From Legionella antarctica (GTDB lineage: Bacteria > Pseudomonadota > Gammaproteobacteria > Legionellales > Legionellaceae), in NCBI RefSeq assembly GCF_011764505.1, contig NZ_AP022839.1, forward strand, positions 3,083,001 to 3,147,000: DNA of 64,000 nt, in the 5' to 3' direction. Below are positions 56,901 through 64,000 of this stretch, one piece after another. Within the stretch, counting starts at the first letter, position 1; the number at the start of each line of letters is the position of its first letter. The notes beneath the pieces are model-generated. The model searched no databases. It worked only from the letters and a program-made list of their open reading frames with translations, and was not told where the DNA came from. Position numbers and translations under genes: made by a program.

Positions 56901-59900
56901 TTTTTAGTATATGCTGCGCCTGTTTGTAAATCTTCTTCCGTAATGTCGTCCCCACCGCAGGCAAAAAATTGATTAAAATTATTCATAGAAGAAATTTTTA
57001 ACCCTTGTGGTTTTCCGCCATCAACGTCTAAAACACCAGGAACAACATAATCAGAAACAGCACGTCCCTTAACCAGGATAAAATAGGCCTGACGATTACA
57101 CACACCGAAGGTCATCGAAGTCAGTGCCCAATCATCCATGTAGGTATCATCAGTCTCTAAGACTGTATTCATGCCTGGATCAGGTATGCTGCCATCTTTG
57201 GGTATAAGGCTTCTCTCTTCACCCAAAACCTTGGGGCTGATATAGGGTAAGGTACCATTACGAGCACCATGCAAAATTTGCAAGGTTGGCTTAACCCCAA
57301 ACGACTTATTATCTTCGTCTATTGTTACAAAACGTCCATTGGCATCGTTACATTCTTTTTCACCATTAGGATTAGTTGGAACAGCACCTTCAAACACCTC
57401 CGAAAAAATTGCAGCAGCAGTTGCACCAGACCCCTTATAAGTTTGTACAAATCCTCCGGTTGCCCAGTCAATGAACTTGACCTGATAACTGCCGTCTGAA
57501 TTTCTTTTATAGAGAAAATTTTCCGGCTTGATGTCATTATGAGAAAAATGTAAAGCTTGAAATTTTTGCGCTTCATCAACGATAGCTTGAGATAACTCCA
57601 GAGTATCCTTTAAAGTTCCTATCAGCTCTCCCTCTATACGCGGATCCCGTTTTGAGGGATCATGATAGGCAATATCCGGTTTGGCAAAAAGATTTAATTT
57701 TTTATTTGCGGTATCCGCGAAAGTATCACCTTTCGCCCGCTCAGTTAAAATTTGGTATTGCTGAGGCGTATTACTTTTAGAAAACAGTAAGCCTGCTTTT
57801 CGCGGTTTATCACTTTCTATCCAATATTGCGTTCCTCCTGATAGAGTTCCTTTCTGGGCGTTTTCAGCTTTGGAAAGATTTTGTAACACATCACTTTCAA
57901 TACGGTATAGCGGATCATCGCGTGCGGTTATGGGTCGAGTCCGAAGCTCATTACGACTCGCATCTTCAAACGTAGGGGTTTGATCCACAGTAGGAACATA
58001 ACCTTTTTTAATTACCTGATTTAAACCCGACAATAAGCTTTCGACCTCTTTCACAGAGCCGTATTGTCCAACCCCAAGCAGCCTGCTATGAGTAAACAAA
58101 CGACCTTTTTGTCCTTCCTCTCCAGCATAAGCTTTATCTAAACCTGCAAAAGGTGCAATTATCCCACGAGTACCACCGTAAGAAAAAATAAAATCACCAC
58201 CAGGTGGTTTTACTAAAGAGTAAGGAAGCTTAACGCTGCCTAAATCAATCTCTACTGATTGAAGAAGCTTACCTTCTTGATTTAAAACGTTTATTGTTTG
58301 TCTGCCAGTGACTGAATGTTTTACTTTAAATTGCACATCGCCTATATCCTGGTCTATAGCCTTTGCGATTTGTTGTACGATAGAAAAATAGATTTCCTGT
58401 TCTGCATCTGATAGAGCGGGTTTACCTTCTCTGGTACGTTTTATTAAACGAACCATCTCTGTTGCCATACCCTTAATGTCCTCTTCCATGCGCTTGATAT
58501 GGCTCGGTGTCAGTTCCAAGGTGGACGCCATAGCATGATATTCATCCAAAAAAATCTTTTCTACTTTTCCAGTAATGTCCTCTTTTGATTCAAAAGCTGC
58601 TTGTAATTCGTTTGACTTATCCAATCGTTCTTGTCTGGAAGCAGCTAAAACTTTTGATTTTTCAATTATTGGTTTGACCTGCTCGGTAGCCAACTCCGGA
58701 TCAAGTTTGGAAAGTCTGGTGTACGCATCGGCTAAACTCGCCTCAAGTCCTGGAGTATCCAAAGCTTCCCTATAACGACCAGCATCTATATGCTTAAATG
58801 CAGCCTGAAGTCCTAACAGGGTAGGGCCATTCCATATTTTTTCAACACTCTTTTCGATAGAGATAAATCGTAATTCCAGTAATTTACGCAATAATAATTC
58901 ATCAGTATTATCTAATTTTAATGAGCTAATCTGAGGATCTAATTGTGATAGTTTTGCAGAAGCCTCAATTAGGCTTGAGAGAAGTTGTGGAGTCCTTAAT
59001 GCTTCTTCGGTCCGACCAAAGGCTAAGTGAGCCAATGCTGCATCGAGTGTTTGTAGAGTTGAGGATTTGAGTGCCCCTAGCTCGTCTTTAACTATCTTTT
59101 CCGAATAAATAGACTGTAATTCTTGCAAAGCACCTAATAATACCCCTCTACTGTTACGATCCGGCTTCAATTGGCTAAGTAAAGGATACTGGGTTATGTT
59201 AACCGTTTTTTTCAGATGATTGAATGCTTTTTGACTGGCTTCATTTTGTTTATCAGGTAATTCTAATTGATTAAGTTTTTTTTCAATCGCTGATAGAGAT
59301 GAGCCTTGAATTGTTGTAGAAAAAATATTTTCAGTAACCGCTTTTTGTCCATAAAATTTATCCATCATAGGTATTACATCTCTACCAAAGCCTCCCTGAC
59401 TACTAATAGTCTGGTATAAAGTCTTAACTAGCGCGTCATCCTCCATATTGAAATAATAGAGATTTACCTCTATTTCTCCATTAGGTAAAACCGTAGCCAT
59501 AGGATGATTTACTTGCTCGGTAAGTATCTTTCTTATGTAATCTTTGATTGTTTCTTCTTTTGTAAACGGATCTATTTTACTACCGCTCGGAATGCCATGA
59601 TCCTTGCGCTTTTTATATATCACTTCCAATATGTCTTGTAATTTTCTATAGGAAGGACTAGCGTGTTTATACTGTTTCTGAATTTGATGTCTTGCTTTAA
59701 AAGGTCTGTCTTCAATTTGTAAATAGCGTTGCTCCGCTAAACTTACAAAAGTCTCATCAGATACTTTACTTTTAGTAAATAATTCCACATCTCTAATATT
59801 CCTGGCCCAGAATAAATCCCGCGTCAAGTTACTTTCTGTTTTTTTGGCATATTCTCGACGATCTTCCTGGCCAAATCTTAAGGTATCAAACAGGGCTTTT

Positions 59901-60790
59901 CTGGCTTTCAGTGCATTAATTTTATCATCATTTTCCCAGCCCCCTGCTTTCTTTATATTAAATTTATCTTCCACCCCGGCTATTAAATCACCTATAGACT
60001 CGCCACTGACCGCTTTATAATTACTTAAGCCATCTATTACCGAGGACTCACCTACTTGAGGCAGTTTGGAATGTAAGTGGGCAATAAATGATTCTTGATA
60101 TTTTTTGTATTGTGGCGCTTCGGCTACTGTATCTATTTTGTTGCAATCACGTCGGACGATCTCATACAACCCCATATGGACAAGTCGTTGACATTGGTTT
60201 CGTAATGCAATATTTTCTGGATTATCGTCATACATCAAAATAGCTTGGTTGACCATGTCTTGTATATTTGGAAGCAATAAAGTCTGTAGCTGAGCCTCTT
60301 GTTGGGCTGGATCAAGTTTGAATAATACTTCTGTGTATAATTGGGTCTGCAGTTTTTTAATATTAGTTGGTGCATCTGATAGGGTGTAAGCCAGATGGTT
60401 TATGTCGCGGAAGTTCTCGGCAAATGTTTTAATAAAAAGAGCAGGGTCTTCGATAATTGCTTCTGATTCTTCACTTTTTAAATGGTAATGCAGGGAAAAT
60501 GCCTCTAGCTGAAGTTTTATTTCCTGGGCAATCTCATTTTGTTTTTTTTTGTAGAGTACCAGCTGATCCTGTGCAAATTGATTCTCAAGAATAGTCTGAG
60601 GCAGCTCAGACAGTTCTTTCTGAATAACTGCATGTTCGCTTTCCAACTCTTGATAGGCAAAAGCAATTAACGAATTTCTTAGAAGTTTTGCTGATTCACT
60701 GGAGAAATTAATGGCATTGATTCCATTAATAAATTTTTTGCAATATGCCATATCTTTTGACCCCACTATGGTCGTGTAATAATAGTTCAC
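47966..60790 (-). CDS. Giant protein kinase-like / ankyrin / coiled-coil repeat protein
   Basis: 4274 codons from a GTG; an ATG at 60751 (MAYCKKF) with GTGGGG 9 bp upstream is the more likely start. Residues 1-890 are helical with no known domain. Residues about 900-1270 form a eukaryote-like kinase fold: glycine loop LLGVGQYGSV (about 904-913), lysine in NQVIKKG (about 925), catalytic HNDIKPEN (D1086, K1088), DWA at 1108-1110 where DFG is usual, and GTLPYISPKVL as an APE-like end. Residues about 1450-1750 contain ankyrin-like repeats (LLHYAAEQG, NCFHIAIRNN, SALHLCAVLGN, PVLIAARNGN). Residues about 1915-3630 are coiled coil, including 18 copies of an 86-residue repeat. Residues 3630-4274 are a C-terminal globular region with PNGRVAYSVAMVTQLL and EQLEYLWTALMIIG; the tail LEEMKQDNADE is acidic, like known Dot/Icm signals. 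No signal peptide. A host-targeted effector role is inferred. Confidence 0.85.
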   Translation of the reverse strand: MNYYYTTIVGSKDMAYCKKFINGINAINFSSESAKLLRNSLIAFAYQELESEHAVIQKELSELPQTILENQFAQDQLVLYKKKQNEIAQEIKLQLEAFSLHYHLKSEESEAIIEDPALFIKTFAENFRDINHLAYTLSDAPTNIKKLQTQLYTEVLFKLDPAQQEAQLQTLLLPNIQDMVNQAILMYDDNPENIALRNQCQRLVHMGLYEIVRRDCNKIDTVAEAPQYKKYQESFIAHLHSKLPQVGESSVIDGLSNYKAVSGESIGDLIAGVEDKFNIKKAGGWENDDKINALKARKALFDTLRFGQEDRREYAKKTESNLTRDLFWARNIRDVELFTKSKVSDETFVSLAEQRYLQIEDRPFKARHQIQKQYKHASPSYRKLQDILEVIYKKRKDHGIPSGSKIDPFTKEETIKDYIRKILTEQVNHPMATVLPNGEIEVNLYYFNMEDDALVKTLYQTISSQGGFGRDVIPMMDKFYGQKAVTENIFSTTIQGSSLSAIEKKLNQLELPDKQNEASQKAFNHLKKTVNITQYPLLSQLKPDRNSRGVLLGALQELQSIYSEKIVKDELGALKSSTLQTLDAALAHLAFGRTEEALRTPQLLSSLIEASAKLSQLDPQISSLKLDNTDELLLRKLLELRFISIEKSVEKIWNGPTLLGLQAAFKHIDAGRYREALDTPGLEASLADAYTRLSKLDPELATEQVKPIIEKSKVLAASRQERLDKSNELQAAFESKEDITGKVEKIFLDEYHAMASTLELTPSHIKRMEEDIKGMATEMVRLIKRTREGKPALSDAEQEIYFSIVQQIAKAIDQDIGDVQFKVKHSVTGRQTINVLNQEGKLLQSVEIDLGSVKLPYSLVKPPGGDFIFSYGGTRGIIAPFAGLDKAYAGEEGQKGRLFTHSRLLGVGQYGSVKEVESLLSGLNQVIKKGYVPTVDQTPTFEDASRNELRTRPITARDDPLYRIESDVLQNLSKAENAQKGTLSGGTQYWIESDKPRKAGLLFSKSNTPQQYQILTERAKGDTFADTANKKLNLFAKPDIAYHDPSKRDPRIEGELIGTLKDTLELSQAIVDEAQKFQALHFSHNDIKPENFLYKRNSDGSYQVKFIDWATGGFVQTYKGSGATAAAIFSEVFEGAVPTNPNGEKECNDANGRFVTIDEDNKSFGVKPTLQILHGARNGTLPYISPKVLGEERSLIPKDGSIPDPGMNTVLETDDTYMDDWALTSMTFGVCNRQAYFILVKGRAVSDYVVPGVLDVDGGKPQGLKISSMNNFNQFFACGGDDITEEDLQTGAAYTKKNAVMFIPSNQREGEPLHLYRRLQMVQEKLQTMEVSKIPDSAEQKIIKDIDDILNKVHKVVASGTGFTKTQLQQQLAAAQLCIKNYEKLNDLGYQEALLKADTLQTVFNAHDKKNLTADSLLSHEGGLKRIEILATYPSTKQHKEKAIAILNLAISEDQLNDKFIGEKKPCHHLFRECIKEGQGEIVNSLLGKITEPNKAFIDLVQEDGLLHYAAEQGMTDVFSTLIKTLKTADATERQIFELMLKEYGPGEHHIHTAPQVKWATNCFHIAIRNNSTDQLAAILNLLPEGQKNDPIINSALHLCAVLGNQALFNQIISKYNRLNHDVAVQIDVEQVLKMTYPPDGTSPYHLFLNDKKNLDAIPWADLKEKASVAKEFLLTPPAGTHAYPVLIAARNGNYAGVAALVELGTTVSLTQEDWSNLFIQSDEHGKNLFNYVLEQGQLTTLTQLLAAIKKNCADPQNVLVHLLSNPHPVNPIRNFLDFEKNESQQFKILNQLFDEISPDFKSEEAQKARIVALLVNEKWLLEKANNVHSQGALEDLLHNDKLSTDLKQGLFAKLANDVEELSPAKIFYNKLLAEVSLSQEAEMDKSVALEIPLEVMQEVARQSSDLNILISAFASGRDVVKDLKEEIVGLQKESVRTAEEHKKELARQRDIAEEELRKAILQYTSDINELKKTLEEKSKALEEGGASNKELQEEIRQLKEKLATLEESSNVKIAQLEEAALAKASEFANELERQRVAAEQLLEKETLKFTSEIDGLKKTLDEKVKALEEGGVANEELQQEIRQLTEQLSSLERSSSTKIAQLEEAALAKASEFANELERQRVAAEQLLEKETLKFTSEIDGLKKTLDEKVKALEEGGVANEELQQEIRQLTEQLSSLERSSSTKIAQLEEAALAKASEFANELERQRVAAEQLLEKETLKFTSEIDGLKKTLDEKVKALEEGGVANEELQQEIRQLTEQLSSLERSSSTKIAQLEEAALAKASEFANELERQRVAAEQLLEKETLKFTSEIDGLKKTLDEKVKALEEGGVANEELQQEIRQLTEQLSSLERSSSTKIAQLEEAALAKASEFANELERQRVAAEQLLEKETLKFTSEIDGLKKTLDEKVKALEEGGVANEELQQEIRQLTEQLSSLERSSSTKIAQLEEAALAKASEFANELERQRVAAEQLLEKETLKFTSEIDGLKKTLDEKVKALEEGGVANEELQQEIRQLTEQLSSLERSSSTKIAQLEEAALAKASEFANELERQRVAAEQLLEKETLKFTSEIDGLKKTLDEKVKALEEGGVANEELQQEIRQLTEQLSSLERSSSTKIAQLEEAALAKASEFANELERQRVAAEQLLEKETLKFTSEIDGLKKTLDEKVKALEEGGVANEELQQEIRQLTEQLSSLERSSSTKIAQLEEAALAKASEFANELERQRVAAEQLLEKETLKFTSEIDGLKKTLDEKVKALEEGGVANEELQQEIRQLTEQLSSLERSSSTKIAQLEEAALAKASEFANELERQRVAAEQLLEKETLKFTSEIDGLKKTLDEKVKALEEGGVANEELQQEIRQLTEQLSSLERSSSTKIAQLEEAALAKASEFANELERQRVAAEQLLEKETLKFTSEIDGLKKTLDEKVKALEEGGVANEELQQEIRQLKEKLATLEESSNVKIAQLEEAALAKASEFANELERQRVAAEQLLEKETLKFTSEIDGLKKTLDEKVKALEEGGVANEELQQEIRQLTEQLSSLERSSSTKIAQLEEAALAKASEFANELERQRVAAEQLLEKETLKFTSEIDGLKKTLDEKVKALEEGGVANEELQQEIRQLTEQLSSLERSSSTKIAQLEEAALAKASEFANELERQRVAAEQLLEKETLKFTSEIDGLKKTLDEKVKALEEGGVANEELQQEIRQLTEQLSSLERSSSTKIAQLEEAALAKASEFANELERQRVAAEQLLEKETLKFTSEIDGLKKTLDEKVKALEEGGVANEELQQEIRQLTEQLSSLERSSSTKIAQLEEAALAKASEFANELERQRVAAEQLLEKETLKFTSEIDGLKKTLDEKVKALEEGGVANEELQQEIRQLTEQLSSLERSSSTKIAQLEEAALAKASEFANELERQRVAAEQLLEKETLKFTSEIDGLKKTLDEKVKALEEGGVANEELQQEIRQLTEQLSSLERSSSTKIAQLEEAALAKASEFANELERQRVAAEQLLEKETLKFTSEIDGLKKTLDEKVKALEEGGVANEELQQEIRQLTEQLSSLERSSSTKIAQLEEAALAKASEFANELERQSIAKKELEQVVRSKDEDLQQKHEQLAKLTQTLKLVAQQKVALVLEKEIANSGIDRVRAITEAENPEDLLKLGLDSADVEILKEAPLLFNHARNLAGERLFILENPHRKEEVEQSPEVLGKPPHQVSGGNPLEGFGSPGLDKFFGEDEFDEEQLEPRKKLLSPHGTTSSRTSLKPFSGAASQAQQDAFDALIVAIDQSRDYELLQLIGRARKKEDLFAKIEFGRLDSKNVHALLDDRHEIGKIIERAHSRLDKLDEFRDEQRHHILQSPTVWKELEQHNLEALKGPMQNIAPLQDIREELKDLGRTPMVWLNPAFQESAKTNAIRLESHFKELAESVDIIVPYLYNQRCVIKEFLAGLPTDPDMTKLDYKDEVNNYKKLLARYLQGIEEELRIHMPVQNMLNGNEDKKNLLDQQGMLQNVKQAKEDLKDLRQLSSIFKVSYTDYPIAAKNNHLDSSGKTGQGACLEVYELDNTRPYQMVDRVKPDHFREHTVAVKNQVVGRFIEERVAGIDKIGIKPKVKLTVTSFPPATDPNGRVAYSVAMVTQLLAGLKEPPSPKNPIILRGENSEQLEYLWTALMIIGDKSPQMKFGPETIKVASSKHFNPDKEMGQGAEKFSSNSCYKKSFEKCPQLDTLVADVAKLTSDKFGHKENQQKVYSQSGQAVTIFKDKMQKALEEMKQDNADERTGPQINN
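50043..54757. repeat. Tandem array of 18 x 258-bp in-frame coding repeats
   Basis: The boundary motif TGGCGCTCT recurs every 258 bp from 50043 to 54687 (19 hits, 18 full units). Copies are nearly identical. Three positions vary: GGCCGTCG/GGCCATCG and AACAGTTG/AACAATTG, both synonymous, plus a block variant (CACGTTGCTGCTTTC) in the unit at 51849 and in the one at 54687, exactly 11 units apart. Each unit encodes 86 residues (KIAQLEEAALAKAS..., ...LSSLERSSST), a coiled-coil heptad pattern. The array is visibly richer in G+C than its flanks. Confidence 0.95.
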
Positions 60791-61149
60791 TACTGTCTTA
60801 ATTTTAACCCTAAATTATTAAGGCAAAATTAATGATCTCTCTGATTATAGAACAATCATCCTGTATTAGAAAATTAGCCGTCCTGGTAATGGAACCAACC
60901 AACCAGACTATATCGTCAAAACTGGTTTTAAATAACAGAATGGGCCTAACCTCGCCGTTTTTTTCGATAGGAGCTATCTGAATCATCACTTTATATTCAA
61001 CAAGACAAGCTATTTTACAGAGAACATCGAATCTTCGATTTTTTTCTGGTTTGAGCCAATCCAGATAGAACTAGAGCAAAATCCAACATCTACCAAGAAG
61101 TATATGCCCAAATAATAACATCCATGCCAATAAAAAACACTCTATTATC
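60791..61149. other. Intergenic region between the giant gene and the IS66-like element
   Basis: It should contain the promoter of the giant gene. Open frames here are short and unconvincing. No RNA gene or further repeat was recognised. CTATTATC at its right edge (61142-61149) is one copy of the IS66 target duplication. Confidence 0.4.
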
Positions 61150-63265
61150 GTATCCTGTCAGAATCGCCGGGTAAGTGTCTGCCACTGAGTCCGGATTAAT
61201 CCGAGCCGCGCGCGTCAGCAAGCGGAATTCTTTAAAAATATTCAAAATACCTATTGACACGGTTTTTCTGTAAAACTGATGTTTTTCCATATCAAACGTA
61301 AGTCATGCAATATGCATGCCCTAAGATCCCCAAGATCACAATGTAGCCCCTTTCACTAATAAAACATCTCCCTCCTGAGGTCAGATTTTTTCTTAGCCCT
61401 TAGTGGCGTTAAAACTCGAAAAATGCGTTCAAAAAAAGTCATGTTATGATTGCCGTATCAGCATTAGTAACGCAGTGGTAGATGATGAAACGCCAAGAAA
61501 TCAAACAAGTTTTAGATGAGTTAACAAAAGATATCGATAGTCTTGCCGACAAAAAGGCCGTGACTATCATTAAGGTATTGGTTAATTTGGTCGAAATGCT
61601 TGCCGAAGAAAATGCTTTGCTCAGAGAGGAAAACCAAGTATTACGTGATGAGATAAACCGCCTTAAGGGTGAACAGGGCAAACCTAATATTCGCGGTCAA
61701 TCCAAAGGTAGCAATGGCGATAATACAGGCAATTCCAATCATTCATCTGAAGGAGATCGCAATAAACGTGGTAAAGGGAACAATAAAAACACAGGCAAAG
61801 ACAAAAAAAACGTACGTATTGATAGACGTGTTACGATTGCTCTGGACAAAGCAACGCTGCCAGATGACGCCAAGTTCAAGGGTTTTGAGATTCGAATCAT
61901 CCAGGATCTAAAAATCATCACGGATAATGTTGAATTCAAGCTGGAAACGTATTACTCACCATCTTTGAAAAAAACCTTTATTGCGCCGATTCCTGGCGAA
62001 TATAAGGGCAGTGAATTTGGTCCTGGGGTTAAAGCGCTGGTCATCACATTATACCGTGATGCAGGGATGACGGAGAGCGCCATTGAGCGCTTTTTAAAAA
62101 CATGTGGTATTCAAATATCACATGGTAAAATTGCTTCCATGCTGACAGAAGGCAATGATATTTTTCATCAGGAAAAAGAAGATATTGTCGATGCCGGTAG
62201 CAACGCAGGCTTGTACCAGCAGATGGATGACACAGGCAGTCGTGTTAACGGCAAAAATCACTACACCCATGTTTTATGTAATGACTTTTTTACAGCATAC
62301 TTCACTCGTCGTAAAAAAGATCGCTTGACCTTATTGGAGTTGCTGTGTCGAGACCAATTAAAGTTTATGTTTAATCAGGAGGCTTATGAGTTAATGGATG
62401 AGTTTGGTCTCGCAAAAAAATGGTTGGATCAAATTAAACCAATGCTGCATGCACAACCCCTCACACGTGAATCAATCGATAGTTTGATGGGAACACTTTT
62501 TCCAAATCCAAAAAAACACAGCACGAATCGACGCATAATTCTTGAGTCAGCAGCTCTTGCCTATTATCAGCACTCGAAATACTTCATCCATTATTTAATG
62601 ACAGATGATGCGCCTCAGTTTAATAAATTGGCCCTACATCATGCGCTGTGCTGGATCCATGAAGGTCGTCATTATAAAAAACTCACTCCATTCTCAGATA
62701 TGAATCAGAATATATTGGCTGTATTTCTTGAGCAATTATGGGATTTCTACCATGCATTATTGACTTACAAGACGGCTCCATCTCAATCAATGGCCCAACA
62801 ACTATCAATGCAATTTGATACTTTGTTCGCAACCACGACAGGCTATGATGTTTTAGATCAACGCATTGCAAAGACACGTGCTAAAAAACAAGCGTTATTA
62901 TTGGTGTTAGACCATCCATTTCTGCCATTGCACAACAATGCCTCTGAATTAGGGACACGGTTTCAAGCAAGGATACGCGACATCAATCTCCAAACGGTCT
63001 CCCAAAATGGCACCAAATCAAAGGATACGTTTGCCACGATTGTACAGACGGCCAGAAAACTGAAAGTTAACGTTTATCAGTATATTTACGATAGGGTGAC
63101 TAAAAAATTTGAAATGCCATCATTGGCTGAATTAATCTTACTTAAAGTGCGGCAGGTTCCATGCACCACATAAGCATCTCGAGATAATTCCGCTTGCTGA
63201 CGCGCGCGGCTCGGATTAGTCCGGGCTCAGTGGCAGACACTTACCCGGCGATTCTGACAGGATAC
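61150..63265. mobile_element. IS66-like element with about 80-bp terminal inverted repeats and 8-bp target duplication
   Basis: 2116 bp. The first about 80 bases (GTATCCTGTCAGAATCGCCG... to ...CAGCAAGCGGAATT) recur inverted at 63186-63265 with two visible mismatches. CTATTATC is duplicated at 61142-61149 and 63266-63273. It carries one transposase and none of the small tnpA/tnpB genes of classic IS66. Confidence 0.93.
61482..63173 (+). CDS. IS66-like transposase
   Basis: 563 aa. An N-terminal leucine-zipper-like region (LVEMLAEENALLREENQVLRDE) and a low-complexity Gly/Asn/Lys linker are followed by a Zn-lacking central part and the DDE core: YQQMDDTGSRVNGKNHYTHVLCN (first acidic), and the C-terminal HNNASELGTRFQARIRD with the catalytic Glu. 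It matches the large transposase of IS66-type elements. A start at 61485 (second ATG) is equally possible. The frame is intact. Confidence 0.88.
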   Translation: MMKRQEIKQVLDELTKDIDSLADKKAVTIIKVLVNLVEMLAEENALLREENQVLRDEINRLKGEQGKPNIRGQSKGSNGDNTGNSNHSSEGDRNKRGKGNNKNTGKDKKNVRIDRRVTIALDKATLPDDAKFKGFEIRIIQDLKIITDNVEFKLETYYSPSLKKTFIAPIPGEYKGSEFGPGVKALVITLYRDAGMTESAIERFLKTCGIQISHGKIASMLTEGNDIFHQEKEDIVDAGSNAGLYQQMDDTGSRVNGKNHYTHVLCNDFFTAYFTRRKKDRLTLLELLCRDQLKFMFNQEAYELMDEFGLAKKWLDQIKPMLHAQPLTRESIDSLMGTLFPNPKKHSTNRRIILESAALAYYQHSKYFIHYLMTDDAPQFNKLALHHALCWIHEGRHYKKLTPFSDMNQNILAVFLEQLWDFYHALLTYKTAPSQSMAQQLSMQFDTLFATTTGYDVLDQRIAKTRAKKQALLLVLDHPFLPLHNNASELGTRFQARIRDINLQTVSQNGTKSKDTFATIVQTARKLKVNVYQYIYDRVTKKFEMPSLAELILLKVRQVPCTT

Positions 63266-63394
63266 CTATTATCAACCAATTCACGAATTAACCTATTTTA
63301 TAATCAGCGGACACCTAATCAAAATAGGGTTTAACAAATTGACAAGCCTGCAGCTATAATAGACGACTTATACAGAAAATAAAGGTAATGCAAC

Positions 63395-63472
63395 ATGAAC
63401 ACCGAACTGGGCAAATTCTGTGCAGATCCAATCAATCCATCGTTAGATCAAGCTTATCAAGACTGTATTTAA
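63395..63472 (+). CDS. Possible 25-residue peptide upstream of the TIGR02444 gene
   Basis: ATG at 63395 with AAAGG 9-13 bp upstream opens MNTELGKFCADPINPSLDQ and ends at TAA 63470-63472, five bases before the next gene's ATG. It may be a leader peptide, a real small protein, or chance. The first part of the downstream frame (from 63388) covers the same bases in another frame and is not credible. Confidence 0.35.
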   Translation: MNTELGKFCADPINPSLDQAYQDCI

Positions 63473-63477
63473 ATAAA

Positions 63478-63984
63478 ATGATTAAAGAACTAACTAACCC
63501 ATTATGGGATTATTCGCTGAAAATTTATACCAATAAAGACGTCAAGCTATTGTGTATTACTCTACAGGATGACTATGATATCAATGTGAATATTGTATTG
63601 TGGTGTTGCTGGTATGCCTCGGAGCTGGGGCCTTTCAGCCATCAATTCCTGAATCAAGTTTTAGCTTACAACGCGCCCTGGCATAATCATGTGACTCGTC
63701 AATTAAGACAGGCACGTCAATGGCTGAGAACAAATCTGAACAATGAGCTAATCGAGTCTTTTCGCCAGGACATAATACAATTAGAAATAACCTCTGAAGC
63801 TTTTCAACAAAACCAATTGTATGAACTTTCCATAAAACAGAATAAAGCGGTTCAAAATAGCAAAAATGCAGCACGTGCTAATCTGCAGAACTATTTTAAT
63901 ACCTTAACAACAAAAATAAGTGACCATCACTGGCAGCTTATTGAAACAAAATTACTAACCAGAGTATCGTTTAGAACAACCTAG
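63478..63984 (+). CDS. TIGR02444/DUF2390 family protein
   Basis: 168 aa from the ATG at 63478, where the family normally starts (MIKELTNPLWDYSLKIYTNKDVKLLCITLQDDYDINVNIVLWCCW). The frame is open further upstream, but those residues do not fit the family. The central NxxLWxxSLxxYxxxxV and LQDxxxxxVNxxLxxxW patterns are diagnostic. Soluble; function unknown. The length is normal. The gene ends 16 bases before the window edge. Confidence 0.85.
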   Translation: MIKELTNPLWDYSLKIYTNKDVKLLCITLQDDYDINVNIVLWCCWYASELGPFSHQFLNQVLAYNAPWHNHVTRQLRQARQWLRTNLNNELIESFRQDIIQLEITSEAFQQNQLYELSIKQNKAVQNSKNAARANLQNYFNTLTTKISDHHWQLIETKLLTRVSFRTT

Positions 63985-64000
63985 TGTTTATTTGTAAACC

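Noticed and set aside
61090..61290. 66-codon minus-strand frame over the left end of the IS66-like element
   Set aside because: It crosses the IS boundary and uses the inverted repeat as coding sequence; not credible as a native gene.

Overview
The window looks like chromosomal DNA of a Legionella species. The base composition is AT-rich. It encodes a barrel protein of the Legionella major outer-membrane family, lipid A genes of the gamma-proteobacterial type, and several eukaryote-like proteins of the sort Legionella exports into host cells: a CDC123-type ATP-grasp protein, a Ras/Rab-like GTPase, and a giant kinase-ankyrin-coiled-coil protein. This assignment is inferred from gene content only. 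No rRNA or tRNA gene was found.

Layout. 0-4.5 kb: a UspA protein facing a decayed ion-transport operon (5'-truncated P-type ATPase plus a frameshifted KefB-type antiporter). 4.5-8.8 kb: a scrap zone with an IS21 element and remnants of a reverse transcriptase, a DUF6194 protein, an IS481 transposase and a tyrosine integrase. 8.7-9.6 kb: a small-GTPase-like protein. 9.9-18.8 kb: an envelope block with lpxB, lpxD, lpxA, an outer-membrane barrel, two GT4 glycosyltransferases and two LpxL-like acyltransferases. 18.9-26.5 kb: two IS3 elements and one ISAs1 element surrounding a 5'-truncated CDC123-like gene, an MFS pump and a small ORF broken by an early stop codon. 26.7-32.4 kb: a tight three-gene operon of SPOR-barrel, cysteine-rich thaumatin-like protein, and an epimerase-SPW-VKOR-SPW fusion. 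32.4-38.5 kb: small membrane proteins, a TTAA-flanked MITE-like palindrome, an MFS gene coupled to an aspartoacylase-fold protein without its zinc histidines, and an IS1595 element with an 8-bp target duplication. 38.5-42.4 kb: an IS21 element with a 5-bp duplication that splits a hypothetical gene which can be rebuilt exactly in frame. 42.7-47.5 kb: an MFS gene divergent from an Lrp/AsnC regulator, a small secreted protein, and an MCE lipid-transport operon without its ATPase. 48.0-60.8 kb: one 4274-codon gene with 18 nearly identical 258-bp in-frame repeats. 61.1-64.0 kb: an IS66-like element with about 80-bp inverted repeats and an 8-bp duplication, then a TIGR02444 gene.

How the genes may work together. 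lpxA/lpxD/lpxB, the acyltransferases and the glycosyltransferases form a lipid A/LPS neighbourhood. In the 26.7-32.4 kb operon the VKOR part could supply disulfides to the cysteine-rich secreted thaumatin-like protein, with the SPOR-barrel as envelope partner. The CDC123, GTPase and giant kinase proteins are candidate host-directed effectors. Five gene-disrupting or gene-separating IS insertions, several without target duplications, indicate recent IS-driven rearrangement.
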